Assembly: GCA_026122225.1 (NCBI GenBank)
Contig: JANEZZ010001570.1
Coordinates: forward strand, 310,001-374,000
DNA from: Heloderma charlesbogerti
Lineage: Eukaryota > Chordata > Lepidosauria > Squamata > Helodermatidae
Length of the DNA: 64,000 nucleotides
Direction of reading: 5' to 3'
Made by a program: the position numbers and the translations under genes. Shown one piece after another: positions 21,779-35,477 of this stretch; positions within the stretch are counted from its first letter, which is position 1; every line of letters starts with the position of its first letter. A model generated the notes under the pieces. It saw only the letters and a program-made list of their open reading frames with translations. It was not told where the DNA came from and did no database searches.

Positions 21779-24341
21779 CATATAATCAACCAAAGTCAGG
21801 TTGTTTATATGTACACTGAAACAGATTCAGAACTATGGTGACACTTTTGATAGTGCCAAAATACCTGTCTCTCTCCCTCCCTCTGCAAACGACTGTATCT
21901 CAGTATAAAAGTCTATATATGTCACATTAATTCCTCTTTCCAATACTTAAATAATAATAATTAATACAGCACCATAATCCATGTCAAACTTTCTCAGCAC
22001 AGCATTTGTATTTTTGAATGACTCATCTCATCTATAATTATTTTCTATTGGATTACAGGAAATTGGCTTTTATTACTGTTGTAATCAAGTATGCAAATGC
22101 AAATGAAAATGTCAATTTACCAGACTAATCACATAAACCACATTTTGAATCTGTGGAAAATCTTTCAGATGCATTTGAAATAGTATTCACACAGCTTCAA
22201 ATGTATAGTGCAATAATTACACATGGGTAATTTTTAAAAGTGGTGTTACAGTACAGAAAAAATGTTAATTTAAAGTAAAATAATATTTATGCTAATTACA
22301 CAATGCTGAAAAAACAAAGACAATTCATTATTTATTGTAAATAAAATATACTTGGAAAAAATAACCTTGCTGAGCATTCAGCCTGATATATAAAACCCTC
22401 AGAGAGAATGTTAAAATTAGGGTTGCTTTTGGTTCTTAGTCATGCAAGTTCTCTTCTGTGCCACTCTTGGCCCTTTTGTCCCAGGCAAATCAGCTTATAA
22501 AAAGGTGCACAGCTAGAAAGAATGAGTTTAGAGGTCAGAAGGTACAACTGATGGTATCTAATCCTTTGTCCAAATGCATGCTTCTCCTTTGCGTAGCTGG
22601 GCATTACACCTTTGAATTGAAATAACCTTTTCTTGAGATTCTGTACCCAATGAAGGAATGCAGCAGCTATTAAGAAAATAAAATACAATAAAAAGGCAAT
22701 GGCTTACTTCTTTGCACATTGTCACTCAAAAGAAACATGTGCACAAAAGGCACGTTTATTCTGTTTTTTTAAAAGTAACTACCAACCTTTCACTCTTTGC
22801 TCACAATTAGTAACACATAGTAACATCAGCATAAATCTTATACATAAATCATAATTTGTGTGTGTGTGTGCGGGGCGGGGGATATTTGAGCCCTTGAAAT
22901 AAATATTCAGTGAGGAAGTTAAAACATATCTGGTTGAGTGACCATATGTGCAGTAAGTCAACAAAACATTACTTGTACAGTAGTCATGGTCTCCAAAGAA
23001 AGATGACCATCACCATGTTCATGTGGGCAAAAATGAATCCCACCAAAAACATAGTGGTTGTCATTAGTGGGGGAACAACATCCATATTTTCCCCCCAGAA
23101 ACATGACGGTATTCAATTTCACACACACACACACACACACCCCACAGATCTCCGAAATTACTTAACATCTGTAGTATTGGGAATAAATCCAAAATGGCAG
23201 TGGGAAGTCCCTTGGCCCTGAAGGGCCAGGAAAACAATTTAAAACAAAAATTAGTAATGGGGTCCAGGGTAGGTGTCAGGGGTGGTAAGAGGATCCAATG
23301 ATAGGAGAGGCCCCAAAGGATAGCATTTTGCCATGGGTCTCATCCCTGCAGCTAGCCTTGTCATGATTTTCAGTGGATTTAAAAACACATATCTCTGTGC
23401 TGGATTGTACCGCTCACCATGACTTGTATTTGTGAAGCAAACTTCAGAGGCAGAGAAACTGAGAGAGTGTCGAGAGAGTGTTGAGAGAGTATTTGCAACA
23501 CCTCAGTCACACCACTGTTTGGCTGCACATAATCATGTGTCACGTAATCAAGTAATGAGGCAGCAGGTGATTTGCATGTAGTATTCACAAAATAATTCTA
23601 TTCCCTGGCCTGACAGTTACTTGACAAATATGAGACAGGGGTGAACTACCTACATGCCATCCCCCGCCTTGGGGAAGTCCCCTAAGGGGACTTGGATGAA
23701 ATGGCTCACTTTCAGCCCATTTTAGGGGTTCCAGTACCTGCCACAACCACCTTGATTGGTCATGACAGGTGGGGTGAGCAGCCTATGCTATATGAGACCA
23801 TAGGTTTTATACATCAGCAGGGCTAGGGGGTATGATCTGGGGTTCCTTGTTCCCTTTGCCTTGCCAAAAGCTGTTTGGAACATGTAAAACATTTGAGGCT
23901 TGATTTACCAAATCCTTGTGTCTGTTCTCTTCCCTTATATTGTGTCTCATTAAACTGATGTGTTGTCTGCAGTTCTGCTCAAAGAAAGCAAGCTAAAAAC
24001 TGTTCAGTGGAAAACCAACTTAAACATATGGCTTTTCATAAGTGACTGTCAGGATTCCTCTGCTGGGGTTCCTGTGAGATAAGATGTAAAGTCAGGGCTC
24101 ATAGTTTCTGGTGGCAAGCTGGCAGCTTAGCAAGGAAGCAGTCAGGCCTGAATAGACCTTAAGTGTTTGGGCCTTGGTATGAGCAGGTGTCCCAGTTGCC
24201 AAGTAGAGCAGGTAAGCAGGGATAGGCAATCTGAGAGCAAATCATTCTGTTGCCTTTTCCAGATGGTCCCCATGCTTAGCTTCTATGAATGGAGAAGAGG
24301 GCTGGACCACAGTTGGCCCATTCCCCAACATCATGTGTACC
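21629..24341. other. Unassigned AT-rich stretch
   Basis: Mostly unique-looking, low-GC DNA. It holds a (CT)n run at about 21745-21775, (TG)n at about 22858-22870 and (CA)n at about 23121-23141. 22020-22340 is AT-rich with ATGCAAAT octamer-like words. No element or gene is recognised; a conserved non-coding element cannot be ruled out by eye. Confidence 0.4.
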
Positions 24342-24744
24342 CAGGGATGCTGGAGAAATTTGAGATGAACTAAAATGAGTTTGGATTTCTAAGAATCCAA
24401 GCTGCAGAATCTGCTGCAGACCAACCTCCTCAGACCACACAGTCTGTGGACTTTGGGATCTTAAACAAAAAACAAAAAAACCCTTTCATGAAAGTTATGA
24501 AAATATATTTAGATGAAAATAGCAAGTTTCTGCTGAGACTGGTAAATGTACATGGGGAAAAGCTGAATGGAATGGGGGACAATATGCTAAATGTTATGTA
24601 CTAATTTAAATTATGTAAATTGTTGTGAACTCTCTTATGGAATTATTAGTGCATTTTTCCTCATAATAACAGCAACAAAGAGTCGAATCCACCTGTGAAT
24701 AGAAGCTGGAATTGATGACACCAGACAAAGTCCGGACATTCCTA
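24342..24744 (+). mobile_element. Family B hAT-like element, copy 1
   Basis: CAGGGATG to CATTCCTA with a perfect TSD TGTGTACC (24334-24341 and 24745-24752). The left part is GGATGCTGGAGAAATTTGAG..TTTCTAAGAATCCAA..CTGCAGAATCTGCTGCAG. The right part is AAATTATGTAAATTG and beyond, as in 38806-39204. There is no large palindrome and no ORF. Confidence 0.85.
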
Positions 24745-24879
24745 TGTGTACCATTGGCCCTACCCTAGACTTTCACATATTGATGCAGACATGAAATGAG
24801 CAAGCCTGTGTGTATATTCAATTGATTGGGGGATACTTGTGATTGGGGGGTTTGTACTTACACTAATACTGGAGGTGAC

Positions 24880-24985
24880 ATGTGCCATTATTTATACATC
24901 TGCTCTGTTCACTTGTAGAGCACAGAGAGCTTTGGCTATTGGGTGGCATAGAAATATAATAAATAAATAAATGAATGAATGAATG
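24880..24985 (+). mobile_element. L2/CR1-clade LINE fragment, 3' tail
   Basis: TTTGGCTATTGGGTGGCATAGAAATATAATAAATAAATAAATGAATG is the 3' UTR tail of this clade, with a simple-repeat end. Only the tail remains. Confidence 0.5.
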
Positions 24986-26160
24986 CATATAATGTGGGTT
25001 TTGGTCTTTAACCATAAAAAAAGCATTGTGCAAGGGGCACTGAACCCTCTGAATCCCATGTCTCACCTCTCTGTCATCAGTTGGTCCAGCAACACCTCGC
25101 CCCCCATAAGTTTTCGGAAGGCATCTGCATGTTTCTTAGACAACTGTTCCTCTTGAGTGAGTACCAGCCCATACCTGCCACAGTGATCTGTCCAATGTCC
25201 TCCTGACAGTCCTGGCCTTGCTGTCAGATGAGATCTTGCCACATTGGATGTCATCTTACTTTGCCAGAGGTGATGCAGCCCTTCCAGTAGCACAGCTGCA
25301 ACCCACTCTCCCCTGGGAGCCCTAAGCCAAGCTAGAACAGTCCAAGCAGGATACAGAACCCCTTTTGGGACAACCTGTCTCACCCACCAGGAGTTGTGGG
25401 GCTTGGCCAAGGAGTGATCCAGAAAGGACTCCCTCAGCACCAGAAAAGGTGTGGGAAGGGGTACTTATTACACTATGTCCAACTCATGGCCAGGTATGTC
25501 TTGCCCTAATTCAAGAGAGGGCTAGCTGCTGGGTGGCCCCTGCATTAGTAATATCCTGCACAGTGTTATGATTGCTGCACATCCTGTTATGTAAAGGAAA
25601 TAAATGTAACGTCATTAGGTAATGTAAATTGAATTGTGGCCCTAGTTAACCAATGACACATGTCCTATTTTGTTATTCCCAGTCTAATCCCAAATTAAAA
25701 GAGCAGAATGAAAAATATGAAAATACCATTCCAATACCAACACAAATGAAATAGATAAATATATCGGCAACAGTTAAAATAATAAAATGTCGAGTGTAAA
25801 ATGGAAACCAGCATCAATTAAAGTGGTCTGAAGCATCCAGGTCTTTAAAGTCCCTTTAAAAAGTAGTCAGGAGAGATCTGGAACCCTATTGATCCCTTTT
25901 ATCACTTGCAGTGGAACCCTATAAATATCTATTCAAAAGTAAGTCCCCTTGAATTCAATGGAGCTTCTTCCCAGATAAGTGTGTATAGGACTGTAGCCCA
26001 ATTCTTCTCTGAGTTGATAGCAGAAAAACTGCCCTCTGGCCATCTGTTGCAGTAGTTCTAGAGAGCATGAGGAGAAGAAAAGTAGCCATCCCCATCCTCC
26101 AGAAAGCTTCCATAGTCCCAATTCATCTCAACATTTCATTTTAGGTGAGCCCAATGGTAT
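24986..26160. other. Unassigned stretch
   Basis: The 125-residue minus-strand frame at 25063-25440 has no recognisable domain. 25935-26000 holds AGTAAGTCCCCTTGAATTCAATGGAGCTT, a motif dispersed in squamate repeats that is also present in variant form at 1395-1530. Confidence 0.4.
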
Positions 26161-26164
26161 ATGA

Positions 26165-26630
26165 ATTGCTTGACATCTATGATCTTCAGCAGAGTCCCTG
26201 TGATATGCCCCACCATCAAGACAGGCACACAGGACAGGGCCTTTTCTGTAGCAGCACCCCAATTATGGAACTCTCTCCCTAGACAGGCTAGATTGGTGTC
26301 ATTTCTACGTGGCTGTAATGCACACACTCTAGAACGGGGGGCGGGGGCAGTAGGAGGTTTCTTACTATTTCTAACTGCTGCACAAGAAAGATTCTCGGTG
26401 TGTGTGTGTCAGAGCTGGGGAAAGAGAACAATTAAATCTCCTTTCCCTGTGCACTGTGGCCCCAATCCAAATTGCTCCTCTCAGTTGCTTTTGAGAATAG
26501 GAAAACACATATACAGCTGCATGGTATGTATTTAATGTAACATGTAGTTCCTTAGAGTGGATTGGAAGCCATTATTTTAAACTGTAAACTGCTGTGAGTG
26601 CAGAAACCTAGTAATGTATTAAATAAACAA
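26165..26630 (+). mobile_element. L2/CR1-clade LINE fragment, ORF2 C-terminus and 3' end
   Basis: Frame 26240-26330 reads RAFSVAAPQLWNSLPRQARL, the conserved C-terminal signature of this clade's ORF2. It is followed by a 3' UTR ending near TAATGTATTAAATAAAC. 26330-26350 is a G-rich insertion. Confidence 0.75.
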
Positions 26631-27642
26631 AAACACAGCATAGCAGTAGTGTTTATTTTAATTTGTGTGTCATCCTTTTATACAGGCTAACAGTGGCTAA
26701 TAGTTTTTGTTGTTTTAAAGTAGCATCCCTTTTGTTTAACTCACCCATCTTTCACAGATACACACACACAAACACTTTCTAGTCTTCCTTTATACCTTAC
26801 AATACTTTTTTAAATATTACATATACATTGTCAAAGCAATCTGAATATCAAATATACCAACAAAAGGCCTATTCAACCATGTTTAAGTGTGTACTTAAGG
26901 AACACCATCACAGAACCATTTAGCTCTTCTGGCTTTGCAGACACTTTAATTCTACAGGAAGAATACACACACATTTTCTCTATACTTTTTGCCCAGGTAC
27001 ATTCCCTATATCAAGGGTTATATGGCGTTTCTGTTCTTCAGCTCTTTATCATCTGTAACAACAACTGAAATATTTGTCTGACAGAATTTTACACTCCCCG
27101 CTGTAATGTATGCACGAATAGACAGCTTCTCATTGTTGTCCCTTCAAAAACTGCAGATCGTTATAGCGTGCTGCCTGTGTATACCAGTTCAACAAGCTTC
27201 TGACAGAAAATATTCTTTTTCTTTTTTTAAGGGAAAATATGCAGAAGCAGAACTGGACACAAGTGGAAAATGGCCATCTTTGTTCTTTGTACAAGGAATC
27301 CATTCTCTGAGACAATAAACAACAAGAAAGAGAGCTTGATGGCGACACCATACTCAGTCATTTTCCCCCTTCTCTTTGGAAATCTTGAAGTGGTGCATGT
27401 CAGCCACTTCAATTTTTCATAAAGTGCACTCTGCATTGCCAAGACTGCTTTTTAACCATGTGTGTTCATAGCATGGGAGTGCTGAATGACTTTTCTGTAA
27501 AAAAAAATTTTTTGAAAAACGCAAATGCCATGTGACATTTATTGTAATTGTATGGTTATTGTAACTGAATGTACCACCATAGAGTGTTTTAATTTTATCT
27601 GCTTAATTAGACTAATGACATCCAGTCTGTGATTCAGTTATT
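26631..27642. other. Unassigned AT-rich stretch
   Basis: Unique-looking sequence; no gene or element recognised. Confidence 0.4.
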
Positions 27643-28055
27643 GGCACTGCCAGAATTGTGCCGGTCCATATTAGTGACACGTTAGCCCTATTCTGGGATT
27701 CAAAATGGGGTTAAAATCAACATGCAAGAGGAGGGATCACTCCAGCCCCTCATTGCATTCATCAACCTCTACTCATGGAGGGCAAGTGTCTGAACAGAAG
27801 AACCCCTCTATCAATGTGGGCTCTCCATGGGATTGAGAATCTCCAGCTGGGTGGAGAGCCCCCATGGACAGATGAGAGATGAGGCTCTCCTCTTCAGAAA
27901 CTCACCCTCTATGAATAGAAGGTGATGAATGTGATGAGGGAGATGGGTGTGGCTGGACTGTTCTCTCACCTCACATGTTGATTTTAATCCCTTTTTGAAT
28001 GCTGAAATAGGGCTAATGTTTCAGTAACACGGACCAGTACAATTTTGGCACTGCC
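27643..28055. mobile_element. Foldback MITE with ~82-bp terminal inverted repeats
   Basis: The left arm 27643-27724 (GGCACTGCCAGAATTG..TTAAAATCAACATG) is the imperfect reverse complement of the right arm 27974-28055 (CATGTTGATTTTAATCCC..CAATTTTGGCACTGCC). The ~250-bp loop holds GAGAGCC..GGCTCTCC inverted pieces. There is no clear TSD, so the superfamily is left open. Confidence 0.75.
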
Positions 28056-29600
28056 TGAATAGAGCTGGAATCAAATATCATTCAGTGAGAATGCTTCTAG
28101 AAGCTATTCTTTCAGCTTAGGTTTTCCTTTCCAACAGAGAAGAAATACTAAAATCAAAATGATAGCAGGGGGGCTTAAAAAAAAAAATCTGCCTAGAATT
28201 TATCAAAGGGCTTCCAGAGCATCAGTAATTGCCATAATGAAGAACAAGATGTGAGGTGGCATGGAGTAAACGCTCTAGCCCCTGCACCTATCCTTCCGAA
28301 TTTTTGCAGGCACAACTCTATGATTTATGTCTTTTTCATACAAATTGTTAAAAAAGAAAAGATTGGGGCAAGGAACTCTTCCACACATAAACAAATTTGA
28401 ACCCCTTCCACAAAATTGCTGCACCTCTCCATCTGAAATGTTGCAAGTTTCTTAACTAGGGTCACCTTGCCATTTTCATAACAATTGCCCACAGATAACA
28501 TAAGGAGATAAGTGCATCTTTTGTTTGGAAAACCCTAAAGTGTAAACTGCTTGTAGCTGACAAACCTTGCTTCAGCTCTTAGGACTGCTTATGGGAAAAA
28601 ATCCTTCTTCCTGCAGACTCTCTCAGGTTGTGCCTTCTGTGATTTCAACTCTTTGTTTTCTGTCATCTCTTCCTCTGGACAGACACTGCTTGCCACCAGT
28701 CTATTGTTCAGCTCCTCTTGTGCTTCAGCTTTCCCTAGTTTCCTCCTCCTCCTCCTCCTTTCCTTTGGGCTTTTCTTCTTCTGACTCCAGCTGATTGACT
28801 TTCAGCCCCAAGCCCCCAACTAACTTACGCAGGGCAGTGCCTTGCCTTTTATATTTCCAGCCATCCAACAAAGTTACATTATGGCAGACTGTTCCATTGG
28901 CCTAGAATTAAGGATCAATGAGTAGAGACAGAATGTCTCCTGGACCCATCAATACTTGCCCTTTGTCCCTGCTTTTGGTTCCAGTACTCAGTATAAAATC
29001 AGCGGACCCCTGATGTGATGAGGACATAAACTGTAAATCTCTGAGGCGATAGCTAGGTACTTCCTTTCATGTAGCAATTGTAACAGTGCTGCTGTTTCTA
29101 AGAAGGCTGCCAACTCCAGGCCATACATACATTGTAGATTTACACCTCAGCTAGAAACAAACTGCTAACCTCTTTATCTCAACATCTTAACTATTTATAC
29201 ACCAAAATGATTCTAGGTTTTAGAAAACAATTACTATTATACATTTTCAGAACTTTTTGATGAACCATTGTGTCAGGATTTATTGATTTTCCACAATGTG
29301 CCAATCACCCAGTGATGACCAATCCTCACTCAGTAGCATCCCCTAAAATGACATAGGACATGATTCAGTATGATGGTCTCTTACACAAGCCCCATTGAAA
29401 TAAGTGAATGCTATACAAGAATGCTATTTCAGTAGAGCTTGTGCAGGAGACCTTCCCACTGGATCATGCTCCTAGTATATATGGGAAATAATGATATTGC
29501 TCTACTGAACAATAAATATACATATTATGGTTATCTGAGATTTTAAAAGATGTACATTTCCACACAATAGCTTTACCTGTGCCACCCACCGTTCCCCAAG
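28056..29600. other. Unassigned stretch
   Basis: Includes a (TCC)n-like tract at 28741-28760. The frame at 28567-28794 is Ser/Leu-rich and has no domain. Nothing else recognised. Confidence 0.4.
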
Positions 29601-29604
29601 GATT

Positions 29605-31480
29605 ATATTTTATTTATTTACAACATTTACATACCTCTCCAGATCTAAACAGATACCAAAGTGGTGAACAATAAGAGATAAAATAATAAAAAGAGTAAAA
29701 ACAACATATTAAAATTATTCTTTTAAAAAGCAGAGTACCAATAAAAACTGTGGTTGGCTATTCAAGGAAGGCCTCCTGGAATACAGCTTTTCAATAGGCA
29801 CCAGAAACAACACAGTGTTGGCACTTGCCTGACCTCCAAAGGCAGGGAGTTCCATAGAAAGGGAGCTGCCACACTGAAGGCGCTTCTCCTGCTGGACTCC
29901 AATTGGGCTGTGGGTCCATGTGGAATCACCAGGGACATGCCTGCTGATGGCCTCAGTGACCAGGCAGGTTAAGAAGGGAGAAGGCGTGCTCTCAGGTATC
30001 CTGGTCCCAAGTTGTTCATGGCTTTGTACACTAGACTTTGTACACTAAAACCTTAAACCTGGCCCAGTAGCGAATAGGCAGCCAGTGCAGTTCCCTCAGC
30101 AAAGGAGTTGCATGCTGGAAAGGGGCAGCTCCTGACAAGAGCTGAGCTGCTGCGATCTGCATTTGCTTCTGCACTAGCTCCAGTTTCTGGAGCAGTCTTA
30201 AGGGTAGGGATGGATGGGCACCCCCACCCCTGCCTGGTTTCATTCCCACTCATGCACCTGTAAATGCTTGTATTCTTGTGTATATGGGCCCTTTTGCGCA
30301 TTGCCCCTTTTGCACACAACTAGATGTGCACATATTTTGCAAGCACCTTTTTGGGGAGGGGGGTAAACGGCACTCGCAGCGCTCACTGACAGCTCCCAGA
30401 TGAGTATGGGTGGCTCAGCTAGTGCAGGGGGCGAGCGGGGGCAGGGGCTCAGCAAGCACAGCTTGCTGGTGTGGGTGGGGTGGGGGAATTTGTTGGACTC
30501 CTGGACCTAACTGGACACCCACGCCATCCCTACTTAAGGGCAGCCTCACACAGAATGCATTGCAGTAATCCAGTCTTGAGGTTACTAATGCCTGAACCAC
30601 TGTGGCCAAGCTATCCCTGTCCAGGGGAGGGCATAGCTGTTGAACCAGCAAAAGCTGGTAAAAGGCAATCCAAGCTGCCATGGCCACTTGGGCTTCAAGT
30701 GGCAATGATGGATCTAGGAGTACCCCTAGACTACGAACCTGATCTTTCAGAAGGAGTGCAACTCTACCCAGAACAGGCAAGTCCTATCTCCAGGACTTGG
30801 GAACCACTCGCCCACAGAACTTCTGTCTTGCCAGGATTCAGTTTCAGTTTATTGGTCCTCATCCAGCCCATTACTGATCCAGGACTTACACAGCCTCACC
30901 TGATTCAGATGTTGGAGGGAAATAGAGCTGTGTGTCATCAGCATACTGATGGCACTTGGCTCCAGGTTCCCTAATGGCCACTCCCAGTGGCTTCATGCAG
31001 ATGTTAAACAACATTGGGGGCAAGATGGTGCCCTGTGGAGCCACCTAGGGTACCAGATGGTACCTTAGGTCAATTGCCAAGGGGCTGAGGAATGGTCACC
31101 CAATGTTACTTTCTGAAATCAGCCCCTCAGGTAGGACTGGAATCACTGTAATGCAGTGCCTCCTATGCCCATCCCACAGAATCAGTCCAGGAGGTTACCA
31201 TGGTCAATGGTATCAAAAGCTGGTGAGAGATCAAGCAGAATTAACAGGGTTGACCTCCCCTTGTCCCTCACTCGATAAAGGTCATCCATCAGGGTGACCA
31301 AGGCTGCTTCAGTCCTATAATCAGGTCAAAACCCAGACTAGAATGGGTCTAGATAATCAGTATCCTCCAAGAGTGCCTGCAGTTGTTCTGCCACAACCAT
31401 CTCCAGCACATTCACTAAGAAAGGGGTATTTGCAACTAGGCAGTAGTTGTCTAATACCATACTGATAGACCAGCAATGTC
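29605..31480 (-). mobile_element. L2/CR1-clade LINE, decayed ORF2 and 3' UTR
   Basis: Read on the minus strand, the order is 5' to 3'. DYRTEAALVTLMDDL and FDTIDHGNLLD (RT domain 2) lie at about 31330-31200. A decayed G-V-P-Q-G/LFNI block lies at about 31050-30985 and CHQYADDTQLYF (catalytic YADD) at about 30955-30920. RSLGVLLDPSLPLEAQ follows at about 30740, then LVTSRLDYCNAF at about 30570, LLRELHWLPIRYWARFKVLV at about 30100, and a 3' UTR ending in ATAAATAAAAT at 29605. Frameshifts and stops make it non-functional. It is interrupted by a 328-bp hAT-like element. Confidence 0.85.
30205..30532. mobile_element. Family C hAT-like element
   Basis: TAGGGATGG to CCATCCCTA, flanked by a perfect TSD CTTAAGGG (30197-30204 and 30533-30540). 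The interior is unrelated to families A and B and shows no major palindrome. It was inserted into the L2 copy after that copy had integrated. Confidence 0.88.
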
Positions 31481-34389
31481 GGGTCCTTAGAGTAGACACA
31501 CTTGAAATCACTGGGATATAAGTTAGTCATGACTAACTGAAGTTACATTTATTCCAATAGGCCTACTCAAAGTATGACTAAATCTGCACCTAAACCATTT
31601 ACCAAATATAGAGGGTTGGATCCAGGCCTTCCCTCTCACAAACAGAATGAACCTCTCATTGGAGGAAGTAGGACAGGGATCTTCACCAGTCCCCTTACCC
31701 ATGGACACAACCAATCAGTGCCACAGCCCATGATGTTCACGAGGGGCCCCACAGAACAGTTGACAAAAATCACTCTCCTACCAGCGAGACAATCCTGTAA
31801 GCTGTGTTCCACCCAAGGATAGTCTGGATCCAGCCCGTAAAGTAGTTTTCTACGTTCATTGTGTTCCATATTAACACATTTTTCTAAATAGAATTCACTG
31901 CACCACCAGCAGAGAGGAGCTTAAAGAATATCTAAAAGTTTAAAATACCACACTCTATGATACCACTCTAAGATACATTTTCAATTCAAGTTTTCATCCT
32001 TGATGAATTCAAAGATAAGCAAACAAATAAAAACAAGAGATTTACTTCTGAGACTTACAAAGAATCGTTGCCTCCAGTGCACTGAGCATCAACATGCCAT
32101 TATGTTGTAAATAATAGCTGTTCCTTTAGTAAATTGCCTCCACAGTGCATGTTTCTAATAACTCAATATAATTTATACGGTTCTGTGAATAGATACATTT
32201 CTACTGAAAAATAGATTAGAGAAGACGGAGTAACAGCATAACACTAGAAAAGCTCTAGATGTAACCTCTCTTGTAAATGTCAGAGAGAAGCTATGAAGTG
32301 TTTTGCTTATTTCTGAATGTTTGCCCATATTCTCCTGATGCCCTATGACTATAGTAAGCTGCTGATAGCCGTCAGCTGGTGGGTCAGATTTCAAGATGGA
32401 CTAGTTGTCCAGTTTTGCAAGTATTACTCTGTGTCTGAATGTTCTCCATGGTAAATTGGCATGATCTGGTATCCATGGAATGTTTACTGACATTTCTCTG
32501 GATTATGTTTTAAAATCATTGAAAATACCATATGCCTCTTTTAAATGGAATAAGCTATTCAAATGCAACCAGCAACGTTAGATGCTCAGTCAACACCTAA
32601 TGCCAGATTGTCATAGTTTAATGTTTAAATTCTACAGGAAATTAATCAATTGGCAACAATTAAAGTTGCTGCTGTTTGCCAGGCATACATTAGAGATGAA
32701 TGATACATCTTTCCTCATTGGTGAATCATACTTGCTGTGAATCCTAACTGATTTTAGTCTTAGAAGGATGAGGTGAATGTTAAATGAAATTCCAAGTCAG
32801 TGTTAGAGAAGGATTGGTACTGCATTCCCAATTGCCTTCAACAGGGTCTGTAGACACAAATTTGTGGCCTCTGCTACAGAAGGTACGAACATATGTTGAC
32901 CACACCAACTGCCATTACAGAGCTTTATTTTTGTAATAGTGGGGGAGGGGACAGGCTCTTGCAGTGAATTCTAGGATCTCCTATAATAGTCCTTGAAAAC
33001 AAAAATAGTACATTCGTTTTGGATTGTACTATTGTGCATATGATTTTTGTTCAAAATGATGTTTCTTGCTAAGTATGACATGCAAAAAGATGATCATCCT
33101 CTACTGAAGTTCATAATCAATGGAAACAGCCCACAAAGAACAAGTTATATGGATAGATATTGTACTATAATTTGTTATTCTAGCACATACATGAGAAGGT
33201 CTACATTTTTTTGGCAGGCTTCAATATGCTAGGCAAATCCCAGAACTACATTGCAATCCTGCATATGTCAACCCAGAAGGAAGTCCCAGAATCCTGGTTT
33301 ATCATTCTGTGTGAACATGGGCAATGAATGCTGGTGGCATGCAATTATGCAGTTACAAACTGATGCCACTTGAGTTCCCATGATTTCATTTTTGGATTGC
33401 ACATACCAATTTTAAACAAATATAAACAAACTTTTGAGAAGAACTTTGAAAATAATACACACACAATGAAAGCAATTTTTCACATTCATCAAAAGTGAAC
33501 ATGAAACGGGTGAATAGTTTGTTCTGACCGAATTTGAAGACAACCACTTTTATTTAAAAAGTTAGTGCTCTAAATTTTGCAAAAGTCTCAAAAATCTTTC
33601 AAAGTTTACTGCAAAACTGACTTTCTTTATTACATGCTACACCTGCTTCTACTTCAAGGCTTCATGTAGCTAAAGCAGTTGCTGCAGTGTTTTTTTCAAG
33701 TGGCTCATCTTTTTTGAGAATAGGTTTCTGGCACGATAATGCATCTATTGAGAACTATTTGATTAGAGCTCTCAGTGGTAGGTTTTGTCCTTGGAATAAA
33801 AAAGTCAAGTAGAACTTTGAGGATGTGGAAGCATATCACTTTCAAATACCACTTAGGAAAGCCCAAAGAAAAGAACATAGAGATTGTTAGTAGAACCTGT
33901 TAGTAGAACTTAATGTCAGTTTGCACAAGCTGTTAACTTCTCCATGTGCTCAGTCTAGTTTATTCTCCACCATGTCTGCAATCATGTGGGGAAACGGAAG
34001 TGAAATGGACATACAGCAATTATTTACATGATCAGCACTTTTCTAATAGCTGTAATGATGCAAATGGTTGTTTTATCCATGTACTTTTCAGTTCACATTT
34101 TGTTGTCTATATGAATGAGGCTGCAATCCTATACCTATCTTGTGAATACTTGAGCTATGACTGGTATTTTCCCAGTATGGGTCTTTAGGACTGAGATCGC
34201 CCTTCCCTTGGTCAGTGGTTATACTTTCTCTCTTTTTTTGATGAAGCCAAAAGCTTCAGCTTGTTTTCATCAAGGTTTATCTTTAAAGTCTGGATCCCTT
34301 CATAACCAGGATAGGAAACAATAAGTTCCCCTGTCTCACTCACGGTAGGATGAGCAGCTCCAATAGGTCTGAGCTCTGTATGGGGCAGT
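31481..34389. other. Unassigned AT-rich stretch
   Basis: About 2.9 kb of unique-looking, low-GC DNA without recognised genes, long repeats or palindromes. 31510-31600 contains squamate-repeat-like CAGTAAGTC/CTACTC words. This is one of the quieter parts of the window. Confidence 0.4.
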
Positions 34390-34397
34390 TTTTGGAA

Positions 34398-34547
34398 TAG
34401 GGATGGGTGAGAATTTAATCTCAGTTCGATTTTGATAAGAATTTATCAAAATTTACACATTTTTCAGATTCAGAATGGAAAGAAACTGGGATTTTTAAAA
34501 CAATAAAACATGGAAGAAAGTGAAAATGACAGATTTATCCACCCCTG
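34398..34547. mobile_element. Family D short hAT-like element
   Basis: TAGGGATGG to CCACCCCTG, 150 bp. It is flanked by TTTTGGAA and TTCTGGAG, which differ by two transitions. The interior is AT-rich with AATTTATCAAAATTTACACATTTTTCAG. It is diverged, and the boundaries are inferred from the TSD. Confidence 0.6.
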
Positions 34548-34555
34548 TTCTGGAG

Positions 34556-35477
34556 TATCAAGAACCTGCTAAGGAGGATCTTGTGCCCTTCCTTTTGTGA
34601 ATTTTTCTAAGGATACACAAGAGGGCAGACTTGAAGTGAGGGATGGATGGGAGAACCAATGCTGACCTAAATTCTCCAAAAAACACTTCAAAGCTTGTTT
34701 TGGTTCACTCTTGTTTTCTTAGTCAACCTGTTTGGGGAATTGTTTGACTGGGGAAAGTGTTCATTTCTGTGCACATTTTTCAGGAGAACATGCTTTCCCC
34801 CCATTGACTAAAGCATGAAAATGGCAAAAAAAAAACACAAAAAAAAACACCATTTTTTTCAAAAATAACCACAGATTTGGGAATTTGCGAACATCTCTCA
34901 AAGAAGAGCACTCCTTGTGTTCACATTCAGGATTGTAAACGGGGCATGTTTGCATGATTTGTGAACAAAATCTAAATTCTTGTACATTCGTACTTGAAGT
35001 ATTCCAGAGTAAATTACCTGATGTAAAGGGACTGGGTCATAAAAGTAAGTCCCTGTGTATAGAGCCTTGTTGAATAACATTTTCCCCAGTTAAAAATATT
35101 GGCCAGCCACTCACTTCATTCTGAAACCTCTCTTTATAGATTCATCACATGTTAAACACAAAGTTATTCTGCTATTTGTTGAATCTGCATACAAGTTCTT
35201 ACAGTGTTATTCCAAATAATAAGATTCAGAGCATACGTCTCATAAAATGTTATGCATCCCAAAACTTTATCAAGCTTGACTATACAGAAATTTTTTTTTA
35301 CAGCTGTCAGGGTTCTCCTTATGATCTGGACCTCCCAAGCAACTCCTTAAGGATCTCTTGCCTCCCTAAGAGTCCCACTTTCCTTCTTTTAAACTTCCCC
35401 TTCCCAATAATGTGGGGTTTAGGCTGTAGACATGGGGTGACTGGCACTCCAGACACCTGGGTGTTAGCGACAACAGT
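34556..35477. other. Unassigned AT-rich stretch
   Basis: Contains A-rich runs at 34828-34860. 34680-34960 resembles part of family E (CACATTTTTCAG..GGTTCACTC) but is too diverged to bound. Confidence 0.35.

Noticed and set aside
25063..25440. 125-residue minus-strand open frame
   Set aside because: No recognisable domain, no splice or promoter context, and no other support. It could be a decayed element, but I cannot name one.
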